DNA of 20,100 nt. Origin: Pavlovales sp. CCMP2436 (Eukaryota; Haptophyta; Pavlovophyceae; Pavlovales). Location of the stretch: the NCBI GenBank assembly GCA_026770615.1, contig MU632052.1:4716-24815 (forward strand). The letters are read 5' to 3'. Shown here piece by piece: positions 9,001 to 19,500 of the stretch. The stretch's first letter is position 1, and each line of letters opens with the position of its first letter. The notes below the pieces were generated by a model. It saw only the letters and a program-made list of their open reading frames with translations, was not told where the DNA came from and ran no database searches. The position numbers were made by a program, and so were the translations under genes.

Positions 9001-12000
9001 ACGTCGGCCGCCGAGGACGACGACGACAAGGAGGGCGGGGAGGAGGAGGACTACGTGCACGAGGACGTGTTCACCGAGAGCGACCGTGTGATCGGCAACT
9101 GGAAGGACTACGGGAGCTGGTATCCCGGACAAGTTTGCCGGTACGACCCGGAGACTTCCACGTACGAGATTCACTACGACGACGGAGACCAAGAGGTGGG
9201 CGTACTACTTCTAACCCTAACCTTCACACAACTCTCTGATTGCCTATAGAGCAACAACTTCAACCCAAACCCCAACTCAACCCTAAAGGGGATCACGGGC
9301 AATAAGAACGGCGAATATAAGGTAGGCGTGCTACTGTTTAGCTATTTATTCGTAAATACTCAATTAGACTTTACAGAAGTTATTGATGTTTGAGCGCTCA
9401 GCCCTGGTAATTCGTCGCCGGGCCTGCTTTAGCTGGGCTGCGCCCGTGAGTAGAGATCTGGTGCAATTGATCAGAAGATAGTACCCGAACACGAGAAATG
9501 TGCCATTTTCGTTATTGCTGCACACAACTCTCTCACTGCCCACAGAGCAACAACTTCAACCCAAACCCCAACTCCAACCCTACAGGGGATCGCAGGCAAT
9601 AAGAACGGAGAACTTGAGGCTGAGGCTCGGTTTCTTAGCAACATACATACAGACAATGGTTAAAATTTGGTTAAAATTACTATTGAAGGGCTAAAAAATG
9701 AGGCTCAGTTTCTTAACGTTACGGTTTCTTATTGCCCGCGATCCCCTGTACTCAACCCCAGATGGGCGTGCCCCCAAGCCGCATGCGGCGCGAGAAGAAC
9801 GACGGCGACGAGGAAGAGGACGAGGAGGCCAAGCCCGACGCGTCGGACGAGAGCTTCTCGTGGACCTTCTCCGCGCGCATGCTCAAGCTCCCCGAGGGTG
9901 CCGAGCCGCCCGCGCTCACGCGCGCCGAGACGGCACTGCTCGCATGGCTCGTCGCAACAATGGACGCGGCCTCGGCGCTGCAGGCGACCGAGCCGCAGCG
10001 GCAGAAGGTGTGTACATATCCATCAAAACGTTCGGCCCTGAGAATATTCCGAACGAGCCTGAATATATAATTGTAAACTGGTTTTTAACTAGTGCGATTT
10101 TTATTTTCCTAACAACCGAGACCTGGCTCCAGCAGAAGACGCACGAGCGTGACATGGCCAGTTGCCAACGCCTCGTCGCTGTAGACCTGATCACCTGAGC
10201 CCTAGCCTGACCCTGCATCTCTGCACCACTCCCCTCCTGCAGGTGGCCATGCTCGACCGGCGTCTGGCGAGCCGCACGCGCGACCTGGATCGGCAACTCT
10301 CGCTCAAGCGCGCCAAGCTCGCTGCCAAGGCCACGGCGCTGGGCATCGATCCCTTCCCGCGGACGGCCGACTTCCCGTGGGCTTTCCTCAAGGTACAAAC
10401 ACACACACACATACATGCGCGCACATAAACACACACGCACACACATGCGTGCACATAAACACACACATGCACATAAACACACACTTCGATCCACATGGGC
10501 GCTGAGGTGATTGCCCTGGAGATGGGCCGCTTTGACGGTTTTTTTTTGTTTTTTTTGCAGGAGCGCTCGGCTATCGAAGACGAGCTGCGTCTCGCCATCG
10601 GCCTCCGCGATCTACGGACGCTTGACGCGCTCATTCCACACGCCGAGGGCAGTGGCCTGCACAAGGCGACGTCGAGCGTGCTGTTCGCCGCGCAAGAACT
10701 GTGTGAGACCCTCCACGCCGAGGGCGCGACGACGCGGCGCGTGGGCAAGCTCTCGATCCACGATGGGCGCGCCGTTCGCCAGCCCTCGACGCCCAAGCAG
10801 CAGGTGCGCTGTTATATTTCTGATAGGGATTCAAGCTGGCGTCTGACTGTTCTGAATGTTGTGCTGGTCTGAGCGCTGCGTCGCCCATTGCCTGCTGCGT
10901 GCCTTAGTTGGCTGCGCTGGCTTGGGCGCCACCGCGCGTGCCAATGGATCTCCGGTAGTGTGCCCAGGCAATCGCTGTTATATACTATTCGGAAGGGGGG
11001 GGGATGCTCTGATTCATTCTGACATTTATTCGAGTAGACTAACCGCGACTTGTTAATTACACTCAATCCTTGTAAAGGCCCCGGCCGACACGCCGTTGCG
11101 CGCCGAGCTGACGCGCGCGCTCGACGTCTTCATCGAGCACGTGGAAACGGACGTGGGCGAGGGCGTCCCCGTCGCGCGCAAGTTTGTGGACGTGCTCGCA
11201 GAGTACGTCTATTGATTCCTAGCTAATGGTTTAGGACCTCAGCCCTCGGCCCTTTTGGGCCGAGGTCCCGAGTTCAAGTGTTGGTGCTTTACGCCTTTGG
11301 CCCCTTTTCAAGTTCTCGCAGAGGACGCATATTTCTTCTCTGCTTTTCTTCTCTCTCTCTCTCTTTCTGCCTTTGTGAAGCTGATCCGAGTCATGGTTGA
11401 TTGGTTGATTGAAACGGGCAGGGGTCGGCTATGGTCAAACTTACATACGAACAATGCTTAAATGTTATACAGGCGCAAGGATGACTTCCTCGACTTCCTC
11501 ACGAACAATGCTTAAACTTACATACGAACTATGCATAAAATTACATGCGAACAATGCTTAAACGTCATACAGGCGCAAGGATGACTTCCTCGACTTCCTC
11601 ACGAGCGAAGAGGATCTGGCAATGGTTTCGAAGATCCTCAGCGCCGTCTCGAACAGCGAGGGTGTTGGCGAAATCGAGACGGAGCAGTGCCGCGAGCAGG
11701 AGGCGGAGAAGGAGAAGGTACTTGTCGACAACAAATCTCACCGGGCCAGCCCCCTCTTCGTTTGAGAGTTTTTTGGGGAAATGATATTAAATGAATATGA
11801 ATAATTTCTTGTTTGAAATTCTGAAGAGACGTCTAGACGCAGAATTGAGCAGTGCCGCGAGCAGGAGGCGGAAAAGGAGAAGGTGCGTGTCGACAACAAA
11901 TATGAGAAATACTAATTCTTTTATTTCTAATTCTCCCCCCCCCCCATACTGTGCCCACCTGAACTAATTTGCATATGAGGACCCATACTAGATATTTGCA

Positions 12001-15000
12001 CATGCCTTTTCCTGTTCGCAGCACTGCTCATCTGGAGCTGAACCCCCCCCCCCCTTGATATGTGTGTTGTCTTATTTTAGGACCAAGAGCAAGAGCAGGA
12101 GATCGAGATGGAGCGCTACGCAGATCTCGCCTACCAGGTAATAATCGTAAGAAAATGATCAATAACAGCAATAGAAATAACAAAAGAATTCAGATCTAAC
12201 AAATAGTAATAGCAATCATAGCAATAATCGAATACCTTCTAATACCTGCTGTCCACTCTCTCTTTCTCCACCCTCTCCCTCCCCTCCCCACTCTTTCCCT
12301 CCCCCCCACTCTCTCTCCCCTCCCCTCCACTCTCTCCCTCTCCACTCCACTCTGTGTGTAAATATCTAGATTACCGTCCGTCACCTGAAGTCTCCACCGG
12401 ACCCAAGCGTTGAGAAACACTCGGATCAAGGGACCTTTGCAGAGCACACATATACCTCTCTTCCCCCTCCAGCGTGACGGCGAAAAGGCACGCCGCTGGC
12501 CTTTGGACTTGTATACCATTAAAGACCTTCTGATACCCTCTATCGGTCTTCTAACGGCCTTCTCATATCTTCTAATATATTCTTATATCTTCTGTCGGTC
12601 TTCTACCGGCCTTCTAATGCCTTCTAATGCCTTCTAATGCCTTCTAATGCCATATTAATATCTTTTAATCTCTTCTATCTTCTAATCATCTCAGCGCGAC
12701 GGCGAGGAGCCACGTCGCTGGCCTTTCCACGCGCTCGAGTCGCCGACCGAGCTCTTCGAGGCTGGCGCGTTTTATCCCGCTTCAGGTGCTAATTCAGGGT
12801 GCTAATAACCCTTTTTTGAATCATAGTTCTTATAACGCCCCCTGACTTGCAGCCTGAAGGCGTACGGGCATGACATAAGACCTACTGAATAAAATGCTTA
12901 TTCGGTCTTAAAATCGTATTCAATCCTCTGCAGTGTGTACCCGACATATTGAATATGTAAGGAAGCTTCACTTTATTTGCCCACACGGTTGAAATATACG
13001 GAAGCCACCGTTGCCAGTTCTCACTCCGTTGCCCCCCCCCATTCCCTCCCCCCGCAGATTTCCGGCTCTACTCCCGCTCGTCGCTGCCGTTTCCGCAGTA
13101 CCTGCACATGTCTCGCAACTACTTTGATCTTAACTGTAAGTACCCGCACCCCCCTTCCCCCCTCCCCTCCCCCCACCCACACACACACTCCCACTCCCAC
13201 CCATATGTCGCGTAATTGCTTTGATCTCAACTGTAAGTATTCGCTACCCACCCCCCTCCCCCCCACTCCCACTCTCACCCACTAGTATTACTTCTTTTGG
13301 AAGGAACACAGATCTCTCTTGGTCGACAACAACAAATAAGAATTATCTTGTGGAAGACTACTCATTTCTGTCCGGATGAACTGATCCGGACTCAGCGGCC
13401 AAAGCCGCGCGAAAGCCAAAGCCAGTGGCAAAGCTATCGCTTAAGGTAGTCTGGATCTCAATCTAGTGTTATGCTATGGTATGATGCTCCGGCTACCGCT
13501 GGGAGCGCAGTCTCTGCGCCCAGGATGCCCCGGGTGTCAGCGTCTGAGCGTCACTCTGTTGAGCTTCAGCGTCACCTTGCGGTGGTGCCAAAGCGCCGAC
13601 AAAGCCTCGGATACTGAGTTATTTATTGCAACTCGTGCGTTGCAGGGGTCGGCGAGCGGCGGCTCAAGAACGTCGTCTGTGCGCTGGACTGGGTGCCGTC
13701 GGCGCGCGCGCTCGCGCCCGCGCCGCCTCGCGCCGCGGAGCTCAGCACAGCCCAGGTAACGTATTCTATTTTTATTACCTCAGCACGGCACAGGAAACTA
13801 ACTTGCTAATCCTCTTAGGCTAGATTCTAGGCATCTCAATAGGAGAACTGCCTTTGTCTGGCAGTTGCCCCGGATTCGACCCAGTCCGGTTTCGAATAAG
13901 TCTGCTGTCACGAGTTGTTACATATTCGTACTCGCACCACATATTCTCTTTAAATTATCTCAGGCGACGAAACTATATAATGTTTATACGTGAGAATAGT
14001 TTTATCATATTTGCACCTCATAGCGTTCTCTTGTATCATGTATAGAATAGAATGTAATATATCTCATCCCTCTTCGTCCCCCCCCCCTTATAAAGTAATA
14101 CGTATCCCGTATTATATTACCTACATTGCATATAATATATCGGAGCCTGTGTCGGAGCGCTAAGATCAGCTTGATGATTTGTCACACCGCCAGCCAGAAC
14201 CGCCCTTCATTATTTAATATAATGTGATGTATATGTATTAACGCAGGCGACCAAGCTGCGCAACGCCCCCCCCTCCCCCTCTAAAGTTATACTTATCCCG
14301 TATTATATGAATACTGATAGGGATTCAAGCTGGCGTCTGACTGTTCTGAATGTTTTGCTGGTCTGAGCGCTGCGTCGCCCATTGCCTGCTGCGTGCCTTA
14401 GTCGGCTGCGCTGGCTTGGGCGCCACCGCGCGTGCCGATGGATCTCCGGTAGTGTGCCCGGGCAAGGGCGTTTAGGGAGATGATCTGCTGGTTGCTGTTT
14501 GTCGTGTTCCCACGCTGGGCAGCGATCGGGGCCCATATATTTCATATAATTTACCTCTCGGAATAAGTGGCGTCGTTATGAACCGACGACGATGAGGGGT
14601 CTCGAGCGGAATAAAGTATATGTAATATAACATAATTTCTTTGCATTCCGCAGGCGACCAAGCTGCGCAACGCGCTGCGGCTGCTTGACACAGACGGCAC
14701 GGGCGTGTTTGAGGCGTCAGAGGTTAGTTATGTTATGTTATGTTATGATGCCACTTCTACCGCCTGGGGCGCAATCTCTGCGTCCAGGAGGCAGAGGTTA
14801 GTTATGAACTATGTTCAACAACTGCCTTTATACTAATGTTTTATATTGCTGATAGGGATCCAAGCTGGCGTCTGACTCACCCACCCCCCCGCCCATTGTG
14901 CGGATGGCAGGTGTGCGAGGCCCTTTTATCGGTTTATTTTATTCATAAAAGCCACCTCCCTCAACGCCTGGGGCGTTTGCGGGTGTGTTGAAGGGTCATA

Positions 15001-16549
15001 CTAACTTCTAACTAACTAACTAACTAACGGTATAACTAACGCCTGTGATAACACTATGGGCAGGTGTGCGAGGCACTTCGCTCCGCCGAGGACATCACGC
15101 TCACCGAGCCGGAGCTGCAGGAGCTGCTGCGCGCCGCCGCCGACGGTGAGGGCGACTCGGCACGCGCGGGGCCTCGCCGCTCGGCGGGCGGCGGGCGCGT
15201 GGGCACTGGCTTCGAGGAGACGGGGCAAGTTAACGGGCACGCGCTCACGATGAAGCAGCTGATGCGCGTGCTGACGTCGGGCACGCTGCGCAAGGAGGAC
15301 GCAGGGCGGCAGCGTGTGGTGCTCTCACTCGGCGAGGTACGCTTTTATTGGGCGCGGCGAGTGGCCGTTAGTGCACATACATACGCACCGACGCTTACTC
15401 TGACTCCAAATCGAGTGATTTTGTTTCCACCCGTTCGCACACCTCAGAACGGGAATCATGATAAGTTATGATGCCCCTTCTACCGCCTGGGGTGCAGTCT
15501 CTGCGTCCAGGTGGCCCCGGGTGTCAGCGTCTGAGCGTCACTCTGTTGAGCTTCAGCGTCACCTTGCGATGATACCAAAACGCCGTGTAAGAATATGCAT
15601 CTTCCCCAGGCGGAGACCATCCGCTGCTCAATGGCATTGTTTATATGTAAGTTTAAGCATTGTTCGTATGTAATTCCCAGGCGGAGACCATCCGCTGCGC
15701 GCTCCACCTGCGCCAAGCGCGCGCCGAGCCGCTCGTGCCCGGCGCGGACGTGCAGCTCGCGCTGCGCTGCGTGGCGGCGCAGGACGTGGTGCTCGACGCG
15801 TCGGCCGGCTGGAGCAAGCCGCCGCAGTACCAGGCGCAGGCGGCGCACAACTGGTAAGCTTCTCAGTGTTATGTTATGTAATGATGCCCCTTTTACCACC
15901 TGGGGTGCAGTTTTTGCGTCCAGGAGGCCCTGGGTGTCAGCGTCTGTGCGTCACTGTCGAGTTTCAGCGTCACCTTACAGTGATACCAAAACGCCGACAG
16001 AGCTTCGAGCGAAATCGGTATTCTCGTGAAAATGGTTGTCAGTACTGCTGTAGTATTTGCATCCATGATGACTGAACAGATCTCTAGGCAGGACGTCTGT
16101 CCCCGGAAGGTCAACCGGACGTGAGCCTAGGACCACTCCAAGCACACAGATCCCCCCCCCTCCCCCCCTAAGCCTGGTTACTCAGAGAGCCTGCGGGGCC
16201 AAACCGACTAGGGATCCTCGTATTCATGATGTCAACGTATTTGTATTTAGTACCAAACAATCAGTACCCGTTATGTGACTCTCTTCTCCCGCCCTGCGCG
16301 TCCCCACTGAACCCCTCCCCTCCCCTTGCACCCCCCCCCCCCCCCCCCCCCCCACCACCAGTTGCCGCTTCATCGACTGCGCGATGCACTTCGCGCCCGC
16401 CGAGCTTAACATCCTGCTGCGCTCAATCCCCGCGCCACCCGCGCGCCGGCGGATCTGGTTCTCGATGGCGCTCGCGTGCAGGCGACGGATGTCCAGGCGC
16501 TGGGAGCAGACGCCGCTCGCGCGCCTATTTGCCCTCGAGGACGAATGGT

Positions 16550-16582
<33 letters not shown>

Positions 16583-19500
16583 CGTGTTCCACCTGGCCAC
16601 CTTTTGCATGCCACCTCACCTCCCACCCCCCCCCTCGCCACCTACCGCCTGCAGGTCGCTCCTCAAGCAACGCGCGCAGGCGGTGCGCGTGCGTTTGGCG
16701 ATTCGCGCCCGCGGGCTGCAGCTGCACGATGCATTCGTCAAGTTCGACGCCGACCAGAACGGACTGCTCAGCCTCGCCGAGGTCTACGGTGCGCTCGACT
16801 GGCTGCTGATTCCAGACATCAACGCGGCTGACATCCTCTTCTTCGTGCGCTCGATCACTTCTAAGCCGCACATCACCTATGCCGTAAGTCCGCCCTCGGC
16901 CCTCCTTTGGTCCCCCCCCCCGGTCCCCCGGTCCCCCTACCACCCACCACTCCTGCAATGCGCACAATAATCGCACACGCCCCCTCTGCACGCATCCACC
17001 CACCCCTATATCTTCGCAGGACTTTGTCGAGGCGCTCTGCCCGCCCGAGGAGCTCGAGGGAATCAACCTCTTGGCTGACGCGGCGGCCGCAGACGGCCAC
17101 GGCCCCTCCTCGAGCAGCCCCACCTCGACGCTCGACCGCCAAAAGTCCAAGGTGGCTCCCAAGGGCGAGGCGGAGCTCGCCGCGCTGCTCGAGTCGACGA
17201 TCGACGACGAGCGGCGCGCCGAGGCCGTGCTCGAGGAGTCGGAGGCAAAGCACGTCGCCGAAGCGCAGGCCAAGCTCGAGGCGGCGCTCGTTGACTCGGA
17301 CTTTGGCTGGCTGCGCCAGGCGCGGCGCGCCGCGGCGGCAAACCCGCGCACGACGCGCACCACGTCCTTCTACGACCTGAGCCGCGGCACGCTCGGCTCG
17401 CAGGTATGGCTGAGATGATTAACTGGTTCTATCCGAACTGAGGCTGCCCATTTGGGTTTTTTTTTTTACTTACTAACACACACACACACCACTGCCCAGG
17501 AGGGCGGCCCGCAGTGGCTTGAGGGGCGTGGCAAGTGGCTCTTTGTCAAGCACGGCGGGTTGCGCTGCGTCAAGCTCTGGCCGAGTACCTTCTTGGTGCT
17601 GCGCGTCCCGTTCCGCAAGTACGTTGCCGCCCAGGGTTTTACACATTTAGGTTCCGGGAATGGGAATTCCCGGAAGATGTAAAGCCCTGTTGCCGCTCGC
17701 TGCCCTGCGCTCGCTGCACCGCTTTCGCCGCACCGCTCTCCGCTCAACGCGTGCTGTCCGTATTTCACTTGCCGCCCTTTTTCGGTGCAGGAACGGCGGC
17801 GGGACACACCTCAACCAGTACACGCTCAGCATCCACCTCAAGTGCCTCGACGCATCAAGCCGCAACCTCGTCTCGGCGGCGGGCTGGGACCAGTGGGCCG
17901 CCGCCAAGGAGAATGACGAGGAGGCGCAGCTCAAGCTCGACGGCGACTGCCGGCCGGGCGCGCTCCAGCAGTTCGGCGACGGTGACGCGTCCGCACTCGC
18001 TCACCGCGAGTGGCACACCGTCACGATGACCGTCGACACGACTGCCAACATGATGCGCACCTACGTGGACGGCGAGCAAGTATTCGCCACCCCCCCTGCT
18101 CCCTTGGCTGGCCGCTTTGCACACTTCACTCACGTCGAGCTCACGCAACTCCCCATGTTCCCACTGCAGTCGCTCGAGCTTACCTCGCCTAAGGTGGGCC
18201 GCGACGCGCAGTTCGCGCTCAAGGGTCGCCTCGCGCTCTTCTACAGCAAAACGCGCCGCGACGATGACGAGGTGGAATACGACTCGGTAAGCCACCTCGA
18301 TTTCCCCCCTACGACTCGGCCGAATTTCATTGTCTTCTGCCATGCCCCGTGCTACTTATCTCTGAGCAAAATGGCCCTTTGTATGCGACATGTAACGCTT
18401 GCATAGATCTACGTGAGGGCCGTGTCGGTGCACAACCGCGTGCTCAGCGCCGATGCCATCAAAGCCGAGGCGGCCGCCTTCCAGCGAATGCTCCTCGAGG
18501 ACGCCATCGCTGCCGCACCGCGCCACCTGCGCGCACCCCTCGCCGAGCGTCAGCTCGACGAGCCCGCCGAGTCGCTCGGCGAGTTGCGCGAGCGGCTCGT
18601 CGGGATACGCGACGAGCTCGGCGCACGCGCGAGCAGCCTGTGGGCCGCCCTGCTGATGCGCGACGGGCGCACCGCGCAGGACTTGCTCGGCTCGCTCGAC
18701 GGGCACCAGCGCATGCAGCTTTCGCACTGGCGCTCGCCCAACGTTGAGAGCGATGAGAGCGCGGGCATCCCCGGGGAGCACCTCCTCCACGCCGCCGCAT
18801 TCTCGAACAACCTCCAAGCGCTCGAGCTGCTGCTTGCCGCGGCCGAGGACGAGGCGGCACTCTGCGCGCGCGAGCACTCGACCAACTCAGTGGGCGGCCT
18901 CGAGCGCAAGCAGGCGGCCGGCGCGGGCAAGCTCGAGCGGCGCAAGGCGGGCGAGCCACCGGCCGCACAGTTCGCGAGCAGCGGGCGCATGCTGCTCGTC
19001 GATCGCGGGGAGGACGACCCAACGGGCGTCCGTAGCAAGCTCGTCAACCGCAGGGGCGCCAAGACCCGCTGCACGCCGCTACACGCCGCGGCCAGCGCAG
19101 GGCACTCGCACGTGATCGAGAAGCTCATCGACGCGGGTGCGCCCTCGTCCTCTTGCCGCTTGCTCCTGCGAGCGCCTTCTCCTCCCTGCCTCTGCGCTCT
19201 GGCCCCTTCTCCTTTCCGCCGTAACGCGACCCCCATCCCCCCGTCCATCTCCGCCCCCGCCCCCTCCCCTGCCTATACGCCGCGCACAGGTGCGATTGTC
19301 GAGGCGCAATCCGCGACGATGCGCACGCCGCTGCACTACGCATGCGCCAAGGGCTGGGCCGAAGCCGCGCTCGCGCTCGTCACCGCAGGTGCGCGCCACC
19401 GCCAGCGCCGCCACGCGTGTCGCTTGCCGCGCCCCCGTCGGCCTCACCCCCCCCCCCTTGCCATCCACGGCCTGCAGGTGCCGACCCGTACCGCACGGTT

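Noticed and set aside
9241..9282. Possible exon SNNFNPNPNS between ctatag and the R1 start, and its twin at 9546-9584
   Set aside because: The segment is part of a duplicated intronic block, shifts the frame against exon 12, and the Tudor-like motif joins perfectly without it.
11229..11293. tRNA gene around the cctcggccc hairpin
   Set aside because: No cloverleaf, no anticodon arm or acceptor stem; only a hairpin and a weak gttcaa.
11473..11510. First copy of the exon 16 start as a genuine exon
   Set aside because: It runs into a stop (gcttaaa) after the copied part and has no donor; using it would disrupt the frame.
11845..11882. Second copy of the exon 16 end as an additional exon
   Set aside because: In phase 0 after exon 16 it reads AAT TGA; only a phase 1 entry would be open, which no upstream exon offers.
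13322..13442. Hammerhead ribozyme in family R4
   Set aside because: GAAA and a CTGAT string occur, but CTGATGA, the stem II order and the cleavage-site triplet cannot be arranged in the known core.
16224..17363. Long minus-strand open frame opposite exons 24-26
   Set aside because: It is a shadow of GC-rich codons; it crosses poly-C and intron tracts and encodes low-complexity Gly, Cys and Arg runs with no domain.
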